Source: Rugalucina vietnamica (Eukaryota; Mollusca; Bivalvia; Lucinida; Lucinidae). From it: 64,000 bases of DNA. The DNA lies in NCBI GenBank assembly GCA_964017185.1, contig OZ024878.1, forward strand, positions 1,952,501-2,016,500, in the 5' to 3' direction. A program made the translations under genes and the position numbers. A model generated the notes under the pieces. The model saw only the letters and a list, made by a program, of their open reading frames with translations. It was not told the DNA's origin and ran no database searches. Of this stretch, positions 1 through 11,481 are shown piece after piece (position 1 is the first letter of the stretch; the number at the start of each line of letters is the position of its first letter).

Positions 1-1480
1 TATTCAGTACTCTCAAAAATTAAAAAAAAAAGTGTGATCAGACTGCATGACATAATTGCATCATCCTAGCATTCTATTGGTACCATTGCAGCACATATGG
101 CAATTGGCAGCTGAGATATATGCAATTGTGTTGGTATACCTCTTCATTTTTCGTTATTTTTTCTCTTATTCTTAGTGATCTTATTAATACCCATACAACA
201 AAAGTCACTATTTATTTATATAACAGGTAATATGGTTATAGAATATTGTCCTATAGCACTCTAGGTCTATCAGCAGCCAAAATTCATGTGATTTTCTATG
301 TAAACTGCCTTAATATTTCCGTAACTTTCCTCTAAATTCAAAAGGTTTTGTTAATATTCATGAAGTAAAAAATTGAATGACTAACATATTGTAGTACAGG
401 ATGGTATAATATTGCCCTAGCAACCATTTAATGCCATTTTTAGCATGTTAGGGCTTTTGCTTGCTGAGAAAAGCATCATTTTTATGTTTGCCGGTTAAAT
501 TTTTCATTTTTTCATTCCTATTTATGAAGTTTCCATTAAAATTCATGAACTTGAATATAAGATCATGCTTGAGACATAAGAGTCAGAGTACATAGCCATA
601 GCATTTATTTGATAGTTCATTTAGCATCCTGGGTTTGTAACAGCTCTGTTTTTAGTGATTGATTTTGTACGTATACCCCTATTTCATCTAAGATTTTTCT
701 CCGATTTCTTGTGTGTTTTATTTTTTTCATGAATAAGTGAAATTAATGATTTGAATAATAGGTATTAAGGTTAAATTGCTAAGTCCATGCATCATTATCA
801 GACCAATTATAATATTCTAGAGCATGCTATTGTTTGTATAGAATACTTTTACGAGTACACCCTGTTCTTTAGGATCACACAAGGGGTAGATGTGGAAACT
901 ATATAATTTTTTTTACATCATGCAAATGTGTTCATTGTTGAGGACAATATTTTATGGCATTAAGATGGTCCCACTGACCACACTGGCAGCCATGAAAATT
1001 GGTTTCATGGATACAAGATAGATCTTATAACCCATTCAAAACTTGCAATGGCTTTAGTTAATCTCCGTTTTTCTTTAATTTTCTATATTTTATTAACATT
1101 CATGAATATGCAAATGAGATAATTTTAATTTAGGCACATGAAATCAATACATTTGTCCTATGCTATTACTCTTTAAATTACAAAGTGCCACAATTATAGT
1201 TTCGACCTCAAATTAGTTTATTTATTGACGTTTCATGATTTTTCTGTCATTTTTTAATATTTTCATTAAAATTCATGAATATGCAAATTAAATATCTTGT
1301 ATTCCTTACCATATGATGAAATGGCAATGTCTAGGCTTTAAAATGTGACCAAGTTCAGTGGTAATGAATTTTGTATGCACACATCCATGCTCCATTTTTT
1401 TAAATGAGCTAAATTAATTTTCAAATGTTCAAATGCGAAAGAATACCGCTGATTTTGAGAATCTTCCGAAACCCAAATAA
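1..1480. repeat. degenerate tandem array, about 185-bp units
   Basis: No gene is seen. A phrase close to TTCATTAAAATTCATGAATA, often followed by TGCAAAT and preceded by a T-rich run, recurs near 350, 535, 730, 1,100 and 1,272. The spacings are about 180-195 bp or twice that. This suggests a decayed tandem array, possibly the core of one of the array-bearing elements seen elsewhere in the window. The left edge is cut by the window. Confidence 0.45.
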
Positions 1481-1713
1481 AACTGAATCATTCCGTATTT
1501 TGGACAAAGGAAGTGCGGTTTGTTGGATACAAAGACAATGTTGAAATTTGCAGACAGTTTGAACCGAAAAGACAAAGGCATAAATGTACAGGTTATTATG
1601 CTGAAAGTTTCTTTTTTACTGGCTTAACGTATACCTCGTACTTCGTTCTCTTGTTTTTTACTAGAAAAATCAGCTTTTTGATGAATGTTCAATTATTTCC
1701 TTAATGTAATAAC

Positions 1714-2774
1714 AGGGTAATTTGGGGTAATATGGACAATTGGGGAATATGGGCCACCCTGTGTTTTCTTCAAATATTTAAGTCAAGACTCATGTTTGAC
1801 AAAAAGTAATAACATTTTGTTATTCCCTGGCTATCCATCCTAAATTATCGAAATCATTTTTACATTCATACCCAAGCTGGTGTTAAATTAATGAACCCCA
1901 ATTAAACAGCCTGTGAAAATCGTGCCCTTAAAATGTTTTAGTTTACACTTAAGAACCAATAAAAAGATTAATGATATTTATATAGAACCAAGTTTCACGT
2001 AAAATTAACCTAATACACCATTTTTTGAAGATGATGCAAATGGTCATTTGCATGAGCTATTTTTCAGTTTTGGAAAATTTCTCCATTGACATAACTATCG
2101 TGTCTGGGGTAATAATTGGACCATCAATTTCCCAATGTAAATTTTCCTTTTGGGGTAATATGTACCATCTAAGAATTTTGTCTCAAACTCTTTCTGAAAG
2201 TGATACACTGAACATTTGATACCACATGTCTTTAGAATTTTAACTTTTGCACTTGCGTGATATGTTTTAAGCTATCTTTGAAAATAGATTGTTTTACAAG
2301 TGAAGTTTATAAGCAAAGTGTACATATTTTGAAATCTGTGACATTTTTGCGAATGTCCATTTTGTAAGTTTGTCAAGGTGTTTTGATTTTTGATGCGAAA
2401 TATTTTTCCGGTGAATTTGTTTCGTGAACATTTATGTTTATTTCATGCTAAATAGACTTTTAAATAGAAGTTTACATTTTGTTTTCCGAATCTATATGTT
2501 GACATCGTCAGCATTTTAAAGTTGTGGTCCGTATTACCCCAGTAGAGTGGTTCATATTACCTCAAATGTTTGGGGTAATTTGGACCACCCAGTGGGTGTG
2601 TTTATCGTAATACGCAACTAAAAACTAGCATACAAAATGATGTAAAATTTATATTAAAATGGTTTACAGATGCCTGCCTAAAAATAGACACGATTTACAA
2701 TAATAACGTTAATAGCCTGTGGTTGAACTGATTCGTTTTGTGCTTAAGCGGTCCATATTCCCCCAAATTACCCT
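1714..2774. mobile_element. non-autonomous DNA transposon with GGGTAATTTGGGG termini
   Basis: The ends are inverted copies of AGGGTAATTTGGGG followed by (T/G)AATATGGAC, about 24 bp long. Further copies of the GGGGTAATATG/TGGACCA phrase lie inside, near 2,106, 2,154, 2,530 and 2,570, as subterminal repeats. There is no transposase-like reading frame. No clear target duplication is visible and the superfamily is not assigned. Confidence 0.6.
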
Positions 2775-3060
2775 ATATATTACTTGATGTATTGTGTGTT
2801 TGATAAACAGACATATTTGACATGTATTTGTTGAAATTGTGTAAACTATAAAAGTTTGATATTTGGAAGTAGCAAAAACGTTCAAATGCAGGTAGAATTG
2901 GCCGTATTGCGCAATTTTGGGTACTGAATCCTCATCAGTGACCCTTTATAAAGTCTGCAGACTCTCTGGCTGTATTGGAATTGCTGTGTTGCTCTGTGTT
3001 ATACAATGAAACTCATAAAATCAAAGCATATAAGAAATAAATATCCTTTCCTCGAAATAT

Positions 3061-3486
3061 TGTCCCTGATGTAACGATTTCTGTCCCTGATGTAACACTT
3101 TTCACCGTTACATCACGGACCGTTACATCAGGGACATATTTTAGATAAATCACCTGTAAATTGCTTCCAATATACTTGTGTGTTCATTGTTATGGTGAAA
3201 TGTTTACACAACCACTAAACACGTTTTATGAATAGTACCTACATATTGTCGCTTGAAACAAATAACCAGTAGAGGCTGTTACATCAGGGAACTATTACAA
3301 ATATACTCACTCACCTGAAAATTGTAATTATTATTTTTTCAGATCTACTCTATAGATGTGTCACCATGGCAGTCAGCCATATTTAATTTCAATGTAGCTC
3401 TTCAAAATGCAGATAGATGTTCCACCTTTGCCAAGGGGAGTCACCTTGTACTTGGTATTTTTAGATAAATTGTTACATCAGGGACA
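3061..3486. mobile_element. MITE with TGTCCCTGATGTAAC termini
   Basis: TGTCCCTGATGTAAC at the left end is matched by its inverse at the right end. The same phrase recurs inside in both orientations near 3,082, 3,103, 3,121 and 3,278. The element is 426 bp and non-coding. No convincing target duplication is seen. Confidence 0.6.
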
Positions 3487-4051
3487 AAATGCTAGGTACA
3501 AAGTTTGAACACGTAAATCCAGTATTAAAACCATGGATACTTGCTATCAAAATGTATTATGTCGTGCATGAATGATTGAATAAAGATGGAGTAGTATTTA
3601 GAACAACCACCTTAGCAAAAAAATCATTGAATCGGAGACAGATATAAAAAAAAATCATTTTGCAGACAGCGAAAATATGCCATTTTAGACACTTTGAGTA
3701 ACAATTTTTTATATTTGCTAGCACTTTAACGATTTTGTTTTGGATGACCCATACTCACCTCGATTCACACCACATTCCAAGCATAAAACATTTACCAGAA
3801 GTAAACGGTTTTCAGAAAAAACGTACCCGGACAGGATTTGGTTACGAAAAAATATATTGACTCATAAGGAGAATTATGATTATTTTTGCATTTATGCCTT
3901 GATAGGACATAAAATAGTACACCTGTAAAATGGGGCGCTCTATATCTGCAAAATTTTCGATAGACATCAAAATATTTTCACACCTATAGATGCACTAAAT
4001 ATTTGTAGTTCCTGCGAAAGCGTTCTCTTCAATGTATATTTTCGGCACATA
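3487..4051. other. no gene seen
   Basis: AT-rich sequence between two MITEs. No coding, RNA-gene or repeat signal could be supported. Confidence 0.6.
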
Positions 4052-4673
4052 ATCAAAACAGCGCATTGGGTCATCAAAACAGCGTATGGACTATATAGCT
4101 ACATGTAAAATCGTGCTCATCATTACAGCGCAAGATAATAGGGCAATTATCTATAATTACCTGTCTATTTACCTGTCTATTTACCTGTATACCTAGCCAA
4201 CCTAGCCTTACACTTGGAATTTGTACATCTCCAGTCTATAGCATTCTTTGTTTTTCTATCCAATCTATATGAAAATCCAACGTTTGTTATGCATTTTTCC
4301 TCCCTTCTGGGTTTTAGATCTAGTTTGTATTATTTCATCCTTTTTTTTTTTGTAAAAAAAAAATCACATTAAAAGTTCAGGCTAAAATTAATCAGGCTAA
4401 AGATCGATTAAAACGCATTGCTGTCAGAAACTTGATTCATGTAAGCTGTCATCGTAAGAAGCTCAGTGAACGATGTAAGCCAAGTGTCACCATGATGATG
4501 ATGATGACCAAGCCATCAAGACACTCACCGCTCAGGTAGACGCGCTCAGGTAGAAAATCACTAGTAATTACGATAACAATAGGATAATTGCCCAATTATG
4601 TTGCGCTGTATCGATGAACGTAGTTTGCGCCGTTATGATGAGCTAAGATAATTACCCCTTGCGCTGTTTTGAT
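4052..4673. mobile_element. MITE with ATCAAAACAGCGCA termini
   Basis: The left end ATCAAAACAGCGCATTGGGT is matched by the inverse of ATCAAAACAGCGCAAGGGGT at the right. Subterminal copies of a GATAATTGCCC/CAGCGCAA phrase occur in inverted orientation, near 4,125-4,150 and 4,572-4,603. It is 622 bp, with no coding potential and an unknown superfamily. Confidence 0.55.
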
Positions 4674-5463
4674 AAAACACCATATTTTCTGTATCCTTTG
4701 CCATCATGATCAACTTACACATTAAAACAACACGAGATCCCGGAGTTTCACTGCAAAATTTCCCCGCAGATTCACATTTCTACAGTAATCTCCCGACGAT
4801 TCTCAGCTTTTCTCCCGAACAGTGTCCACAGGTGGCCTGGGTGCTTGTGATAGGCTACGGTATTTTATTGTGGCACCCCACGGGCCTTCCAAGTGCCTTT
4901 TTTGTATTGGTTTTACCAGTGGTAGCGCCATTATATAGTTTGGTTTGGTTGTTGCTTACTGTCCCGATCAACAATTTTTCATTTATGTAGGCTTCTAACG
5001 AAACTGATTAAATGTATTTGGATCCAAGGCTGACAGGCGTGATATTGTAATGGAATTCGTGCATGCTATGTCGCTATAATTATTCGAAGGTACTACATGG
5101 ACTTTTTCATGGTGGCAACGCTCGGTCACACATCGCTCACGTGTGTTCTGTATTCTTATAGATACAGAATATCAGCGTTCTTTATTGTACCGTGTTTTTG
5201 CTTGTGCATGCTATCCATATCAAATGCATGTTTGATATTGTCAACGCCGTAAACCGTTGCATCAATGTGCGCTGTCAGACTTTGGTTGCATCCGACGGTA
5301 TACAGGGTGATCTTCGTCAAGTAATATGTCTTCACAAACCTAATTCTAATGTGTTTTGGAAGACTTAAGATGAGATGAAAGAATAACCAGTTGGCCAGAC
5401 GCCCCTTGCTGTTTCTTAGCTTTTAAGGCCAGTCAGTGGGAGTAGAACTTGTAGTTCAAGCAA
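4674..5463. other. no gene seen
   Basis: A 94-codon open frame at 4,706-4,990 encodes a hydrophobic stretch. It has no recognisable domain and no splice or promoter context, so it is not called a gene. Confidence 0.5.
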
Positions 5464-5468
5464 ATCTA

Positions 5469-5787
5469 CAGGGATTTTCCTGGGCTGATTTTGGGGCCCA
5501 TTATGGGCCCCTTTCCCAATTGAAAAAATGTGTAAAATTTCCCAATTTTCAGGTAAAAAATCTCAAAATAATAAACAAATCCTTGTACATTTGTTGTGGA
5601 TAGGTAGATCATACCCTCAAAATATTTTTTTTTTTTTTTTGAGAAATATCCTCAAATTAACACCAAATATGCATATTATCCCCTGTTCTGTTTTGTATCC
5701 ATTTTCCCAATTTGACTGATATACATATTATTTTTCCCAAAATCATTGGTCCCGGGTCCCTGTTTTGAAAAGGTAGGAAAATCCCTG
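5469..5787. mobile_element. CAGGG-ended MITE, hAT-like, 5-bp target duplication
   Basis: The termini CAGGGATTTTCCT and AGGAAAATCCCTG are inverted copies. They are flanked by the direct duplication ATCTA at 5,464-5,468 and 5,788-5,792. The element is 319 bp and contains TTTCCCAATT motifs in its interior. CAG-type ends with a short duplication suggest a hAT-like group, which is inference. Confidence 0.65.
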
Positions 5788-5856
5788 ATCTATCCAGTCA
5801 TAGGGGCTAACTAGAGGATATCTATTTTCTACTTAAAGAAAAAGCAAACTAACAAG

Positions 5857-5965
5857 CCCCAGGGCGATAAACTGTTTTTCATGCTCAACTCAGCAGACTA
5901 AATTTTTTCCTGCTCATAAATGTTGAAATATCACTAATGTTTGGCATTTAATTAGGGGATAACTG
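5857..5965. mobile_element. family D foldback MITE, partial
   Basis: It shares the phrases TTTTTCATGCTCAACTCAG and CCTGCTCATAAATGTTGAAAT with the fuller copies at 19,186-19,411 and 36,606-36,845. Only the left part is recognisable here. Confidence 0.4.
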
Positions 5966-6274
5966 TATTCAATTTTTTCATTGGGGGCGGTATATCGTCG
6001 GATATACGGTCGGAAGTTTTGTTTTACGGCGACGCTTCAGCGTATATTGAATATTGTTATCCCCATTCTAATGTACATTTCCACTAAAAACATCGAAAAT
6101 GCATTGAATTTTCACGTCAAAATGGAAAAAATAGTATATAACGTCATATTTTGTTCAAATATATTGGTGCGACTTGTCGTACCAACTGTCAATATTGGTG
6201 CGACCAAGTCGCACCAGTCGCACCTTTGTCTACGGCCGTGAGTACACGGTGCGCGGTGAAAAAAGAAAATATTT

Positions 6275-6440
6275 TTTATATATATAGTTTTATATTATTT
6301 TACTTTATTTATTTTTTTTATTTTTTATTTTTTTATTATTTATTTTTATTTTATTTTTATTTATTCATTTATTTATTTTTTTATTTTAATTTTATTTATT
6401 TATTTATTTTTTATTTTATTTATTTATTTTTTTTTTTTTT
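6275..6440. repeat. T/A low-complexity tract
   Basis: Runs of TTTATTT and TTTTATT form a long low-complexity tract. The 199-codon open frame across it (6,151-6,750) is an artefact of this composition. Confidence 0.85.
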
Positions 6441-6799
6441 GGCGTTCAGCTGTCAAACCAGACGAGGTTTAAAATTAATTGTTCTTCTGTTCAGTTGTTA
6501 TGTCCTGATTTTTGTATGCACAGATTGCTCAATCCCAGGCACTTTTCCTCGATCTGCCTCAGACTATCGTTTGTGCCATTTGATTGTTTCACTCCCTGTG
6601 CCTTTAAATTGGCCTGTTGAATATTGGGAGAATGCGTTCCGGATTATAGGAATTACACCATTAAACAACCCACTAATGACTGGATTCACCCATTCGGTTA
6701 TCTTTTGCGTGTGTCCACTTTCATTTTCAGGGGCTGCAGGTGTGATTTAAGATTTTTATTCCATTTTTTCGATGAAATTCCTGAAAGCAAACAGAATAC

Positions 6800-6840
6800 C
6801 CCCAGATGGGACGCCGCGTTCTGCGGCGCCTCATCTGGGG
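6800..6840. repeat. GC-rich imperfect inverted repeat upstream of the 7,040 gene
   Basis: CCCCAGATGGGACGCCGCG pairs with TGCGGCGCCTCATCTGGGG across a 3-4 base loop, with few mismatches. It lies about 200 bp before the start codon of the secreted-protein gene in otherwise AT-rich DNA. It could be a small mobile remnant or a regulatory hairpin; the sequence does not decide. Confidence 0.5.
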
Positions 6841-7039
6841 CTATACTGTTTGACTATGTCCCTCAAAAAGGGACGACAGGCTTAAATGAGTTAAATACAT
6901 TAATCCTGATTAATTTTTAATCCTTTGATTAATATTTAAATACATGTATTTTAAACACTTACGTACAATATTTGAAAAACAATTTACAAAGAAAATAAAT
7001 ATGACATGTTAAAGACCAGTGCGCAAGAGAACAACAGAA

Positions 7040-7876
7040 ATGGACAAATTGTTAATTTTCACTCTGTTTACTTTAATCGTGCAGTACAGTGCACAGAGAT
7101 GTGTAATTGGATCAGGCTGGAAACGCCTTACGATGGGGGAGCGGCTAGACTCGGCACACTCCGTCGTTTATGGGAGAACCGTACAGCATCTCTCAAGTAT
7201 TCGAACTCTTTACGGACAAACTATGTCGGTGATTGACGCTATGTTTGAGATCTACTGCGTGATCAAGTCAGGTGGAGAAACTTTCAGTGAAATTATTGTA
7301 ATAGAAGGGATTGCGCCCCGAGACGGCTGCTCAGGGTCGCGGGGAAACATGCAGATCGGACAGGAAGCGTTTATAGCGTTAAAACCGACGTCGGAAGGGA
7401 ATTTTGAGTTTGACGAACCGATGCCGGCACAGACCGCCGTTTTCGAGGTGACAAAGGCAAATTTCATGGAGATTTCAAGTCTTTGTGGGCTTCAGAGTTG
7501 GGGCCAACCAGAGAACGCATCAGTCAATAAATGTCCGATCTGCGGCGTCGCTAATTTCACCGACGTCGTTTTGGGAGAAGACGCGACGTCGACGTCAATT
7601 TCCTGTATCGTGAATGGGGAACTCGTCAGCGGGAATTCCACTAACTGTGATGTCATGCTGACGGCGAACACGGATGAAATCGAATACTGCGTACCGACGT
7701 CATTTTCCAACACATGTACGCGTCTGATTTATTCCTTTAACCAAGTGAACTGTGTGTGTACGTCAAACAACGACGGTGGTGGGGGCTTTGTTAACGTTAG
7801 CGGGGCTGAAAAGGAAGGACTTTCGTTTCTAGCGGCACTGGGTTTTGTGTTTGCCGTCACCGTAAAAGTTTGGTAA
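7040..7876 (+). CDS. secreted, Cys-rich, probably GPI-anchored protein; NTR-like N-terminal part
   Basis: A single open exon of 278 codons. The ATG at 7,040 is chosen because it has a good context (A at -3, G at +4) and starts a clean signal peptide (MDKLLIFTLFTLIVQYSA, cut before QRC); the frame upstream begins only with GTG. The mature protein has twelve cysteines, including a CPIC pair, and four N-glycosylation sequons (NAS, NFT, NST, NVS). Residues about 20-150 show the rhythm of a netrin/TIMP-like (NTR) beta-barrel: a cysteine right after the signal, a VVYGRTV strand, then EIYCVIKSGG, GCSG and IGQEAFIALK. This resemblance is weak and inferred. The last 20 residues are hydrophobic after a small-residue stretch (VSGAEKEG), as in GPI-anchor signals. 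No introns or frame breaks are visible and GC content is higher than in its surroundings. A family-A MITE begins 46 bp after the stop. That this is a real gene is fairly sure; the family is not. Confidence 0.75.
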   Translation: MDKLLIFTLFTLIVQYSAQRCVIGSGWKRLTMGERLDSAHSVVYGRTVQHLSSIRTLYGQTMSVIDAMFEIYCVIKSGGETFSEIIVIEGIAPRDGCSGSRGNMQIGQEAFIALKPTSEGNFEFDEPMPAQTAVFEVTKANFMEISSLCGLQSWGQPENASVNKCPICGVANFTDVVLGEDATSTSISCIVNGELVSGNSTNCDVMLTANTDEIEYCVPTSFSNTCTRLIYSFNQVNCVCTSNNDGGGGFVNVSGAEKEGLSFLAALGFVFAVTVKVW

Positions 7877-7922
7877 TGGACGTTAATTTTCAACTGAACT
7901 GACATCGCTTCATGGAACATAT

Positions 7923-8166
7923 GAGCCGCGACGCGAGAAAACGTGTCTTCGGGAGTTCCAACCAGGTCTGACACAAACTGGTATGTACATTCACAGAAGA
8001 AGGTTAGAATCTTGAAATTTTGGATATAAGTAGAGGAGAAATTGTACTATCCTTGTAGCGAAAACAAAGGCGCGGATCAGATTCGCAGAAATCGCAGTTA
8101 CTTCGAAGCTGATATGCGCCTTTGTTTTCGCATAAGAAAAAATCCCGTTTGCTCATCACGCGGCTC
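7923..8166 (+). mobile_element. family A MITE, copy 1
   Basis: It begins GAGCCGCGACGCGAGAAAAC and ends with the inverse (GCGGCTC). The right half holds the family's internal palindrome built from GCGAAAACAAAGGCG, GATCAG and their inverses. It is 244 bp and non-coding. The flanks ATAT/ACAA no longer match. Confidence 0.85.
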
Positions 8167-8852
8167 ACAAGTGCTTGTTTACATGCCGTAGCAGACTTTT
8201 TATGTCATGCGTGATTCGTCCGATTCATAAAGTTGCTATGTGGTTCAAAACGCCAAATACTGGTTCCAGATTAACGCGATTTATCACGCCCTCTATTGGC
8301 AGGCAGAGCCTCCATGAGGGCGTGATCACCTACCTATCAAAAATCGCTTCACGTTCTTAAAAAATTTAGAGGGCCAATCAGAGAGCAGGATTCCCATTTT
8401 ACCCATAATGCAACGCATTGTTTACATTTTATTGGCTTTTCAAATAAATACAGGTAAAAAATGACAAGGGAGCGGTAAAATGTGTTAAGTTTATGATATT
8501 TTGTATTTCAAATAAATAATTATTCTTAAAATATTTTGTATATACATGTTTTTCCCATGATGCACGCGTGATCTCGAGAAAATACCCTTCCCACAATGCA
8601 CAGCGATGACGTCATTCGTGAAGAGAAAAAATAAGTGACGGATCCAGGCGTCTATGGAGGACAGACATGACGTAATTAGACGGCTGGATCATCCGGGTTA
8701 GTTCCAGATGGAAAAACAGATATAAAAATTATCATAACTTATACCCATCCATTTATGGAGTGTAGGCTTTCAAAACTTTAATTTCTCAAAATACCGATGC
8801 AGTTTATACCACCTCAAACTTTTTCTACTTAAAAATAATTATGTCTGCTCTA

Positions 8853-9055
8853 GGCTTTACGTCCCTTTCAAGCTTTTCACTCATATCGAGACGAACCAAT
8901 TGGTAGGTGGGGCGAACATTGGAGTACCCGGGGAAAAACCACCTGACACACCCGCAAGCAGAACTTGGCTTGTCCCACATGTGACTCGTGCACCGAGCGT
9001 GGCGCGAACCCACAGCGGTGAGATGATCGACCTTAACCACTCGGCCACGGGGGCC
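8853..9055 (-). mobile_element. tRNA-derived SINE, copy 1
   Basis: Read on the minus strand, the head is tRNA-like: box A in GGCCGAGTGGTTAAGG and box B near GGTTCGCGCC. A conserved body follows (GACAAGCCAAGTTCTGCTTG) and then the tail GAAAGGGACGTAAAGCC. Related copies lie at 28,470 (-) and 37,044 (+). It is not a functional tRNA gene. Confidence 0.75.
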
Positions 9056-9672
9056 GCTGCTCTAGGTTTTGACCAAACTTAAAGACAAGTACATCTTTTA
9101 TTAGTTATGTTTGGTTTATGTTTCCACTGTATTAAGATAAATAAAGAGCAAAAGATAACACTTCTTAGTATTTTTCATGGATTGTAGGACTCTTTTTTTT
9201 TTTTTTTTTACATTCACTGAAAAAGAATGTCAAACATTTCCCATACATTGTTAGGCTAGTTAAGTCATCCTCAGTCTTCTGAAAAACTTCTGTCATAAAT
9301 AAAATGCGGGCCTCCACCCATTGGGGCCTAAAGAAAAAGATGGAATGCTTGCGTATATGCTACTGACTGACTATCTGATTTCTGGTAAACTGCTCAGGTC
9401 TGAGCCTGGCCAGGAAAAGTGGTTCAAGACATCCATACATATAAGCCTTTCTTAGCTTACTAAGTTATATTTGGTTATATTTGAAGTACTTTTTTGATGA
9501 CATGACATCCTAATTTTGGGCAGAAGTCCCATAGAATAAAGGCAACCTCATAACATGACCACAGCTGTTGACTGGGACCTAAGCCACAAATCAAATACAT
9601 TTAAATAATAAAAAATAATATGGTCTGTCTTGGTGATCTGACTGCTTAATCTTTATTTGATCTTTAACAAAT

Positions 9673-9886
9673 GAGCCTGTGTGTGAGAAAACCAACAATT
9701 TGGGTTCCGACCAGGTCTGACACAAACCAGCCTGTGCAGTCACAGAAGATGGTTCGAGGCTGGAAATTTTTGATTTAGAAAGAAGAAGAATTGTACTATC
9801 CGTGTAGCAAAAACTAAGGCATGATCAGCTTCGCAGTAACTGCGCCTTTAATTTCGCCTAAGCAGATTGTTGGTTTTCTCATGAGG
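9673..9886 (+). mobile_element. family A MITE, copy 2, degraded ends
   Basis: GAGCCTGTGTGTGAGAAAACC opens the element, followed by the typical TCCGACCAGGTCTGACACAA block and the AAACTAAGGC/GATCAGCTTCGCAG hairpin. The extreme right end is lost. Confidence 0.75.
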
Positions 9887-10980
9887 AAAAATGGTTTTTA
9901 TTATATACTAAGTCATGAAATATAGAGAAATATTTATCAAATATAACATATACTAGGCAAATTAAATTTAGCAATTTTCGATGCTACATATATTTTTCAT
10001 CACCTCAGAGCAATTTTGGACATTTCTTTAATTTAAATAACAAGAACAGTGTCTTAGGCACATGATAAGATGGATTTCAAAACGCCATCCTTTAAAGAGG
10101 CTTCTGGAACAACCAACAAATACAGAAAGGGTGTGGATGCAAAAATCTCAACCATTGAACACAATGCAAACAGCTGACTTTTGTTTAGTCCATTAGGCCC
10201 ATCCTTTTCAACCCCTCTTTATGAACGTTGTTGATTATGTGACAAGTGAGAATGGGCTTTTTCGGTACAAACTTTACCTGCCAAAAACGACGTCAACGCG
10301 CCGTCAATAGGTCGAAATTGCCTTCATTTTGGGTAACTTGGTTTCCATTGATTTTATAAAAACAAAACAAGACAAACAAAGCACAATGCAGCCAATACCG
10401 TGGTCAGTAAGACTTAAAAGATTCAGAGCCATAACGCGTCATGCTAGTGAGATAACGCTGACGTTATAAACTCTTTATTTAAGCTCACGTTATAAAGCCA
10501 AGATAGGGGATTTGGCAAACTGTCTTTATTTTAACATATCGGTATGCATCAGGCATTTCAACTCATTGCGGATTTTTGGGAAATTCCAGTTAGAAATGTA
10601 ACTGTAAGGCGATAACGTAGGAGGAAAAGAAAAAACGTCGAATCCAAAAACTTACGATCTTAATTTCTCGGCGATAAAATTTTGTTTCCAAACGTTTTAA
10701 ACGTTTTCCTTTGTTTTGATGACTGAAGAGTTGCTTAAGCATGATTTTGGTTTCCCACTTTAAGCAGACCTACAAGCTTTGATCATGTGTCTTAAATTGT
10801 AACGTCACGTCAGTATCGCCGTAAGATTTGATTTTTTCAAAATGTTTCACTTGGAAGTTCTTGCCGAAAGGTTACAACTTACCTCCGTATTCCAAAATAT
10901 AACTTTTATTGCTTATGTGCAGAGACTGGCGAATGTTACGAAAATTGCTAAATTTAATTTGCCTAGTATATATTTGAAAT
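9887..10980. other. no gene seen
   Basis: AT-rich intergenic sequence. No coding or RNA-gene signal could be supported and no clear element boundary is visible. Confidence 0.5.
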
Positions 10981-11040
10981 GTTATATTTTCACATGTGAA
11001 AAAAGAATATATTTTATATTTTCACATGTGAAAATATAAC
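10981..11040. repeat. palindrome built on TTTTCACATGTGAAAA
   Basis: GTTATATTTTCACATGTGAA at the left is mirrored by TTCACATGTGAAAATATAAC at the right, so the 60 bp can fold into a hairpin. The inner CACATGTG is itself palindromic. Confidence 0.7.
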
Positions 11041-11333
11041 ATATAACACACCACTTCATAATTTCAAATGCATAATTTCCCCACTTCAGTGCGTTAGAAA
11101 TAGACGTTATGTGACGTCATCAAACTTTTAATGGACATCATTTGCCATACAAAGTTGTCACCAGTATTTTAAGTAAATTTACAATCATTTGACATGTTTG
11201 CATGCGTATTTCAAATGCCAGAACATGTAACAAGCTTTAAAAGAAAGCGAGATTGTAAAAAATAACATACATATTCATGCTTTCTTATGCTGAAATGATA
11301 ATAGTACTGACCAGTGTATATAATAAAAAGAAA

Positions 11334-11481
11334 ATTCAAATGTTTCTGTTTAATATGGCTTTAATTTCACTCGTGAAGTGAAAATATGTATATTTCATTT
11401 GTGGCTTCGCCACTCATGAAATATAAATATTTTTCACTTCACTCGTGAAATAAAAGCCATATTAAACAGAAACATTTGAAT
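11334..11481. mobile_element. foldback element, about 70-bp arms
   Basis: The 148 bp form one long imperfect hairpin. ATTCAAATGTTTCTGTTTAA at the left is matched by its inverse at the right, and TTTCACTCGTGAAGTGAAAA repeats towards the GTGGCTTCGCCAC centre. It is non-coding and probably a foldback MITE. Confidence 0.7.

Noticed and set aside
6151-6750. 199-codon open frame
   Set aside because: Most of it is translated T/A low complexity (Phe/Tyr/Leu runs); no domain and no gene context.
7019-7039. Upstream GTG start for the secreted protein
   Set aside because: Animal genes rarely start at GTG; the ATG at 7,040 has good context and begins the signal peptide.
7252-7974. Three minus-strand frames opposite the secreted-protein gene
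   Set aside because: Shadows of the plus-strand coding sequence without motifs.
8853-9055. A true tRNA gene
   Set aside because: Boxes A and B are present, but the cloverleaf is imperfect and the sequence continues into a conserved SINE body found at two other loci.
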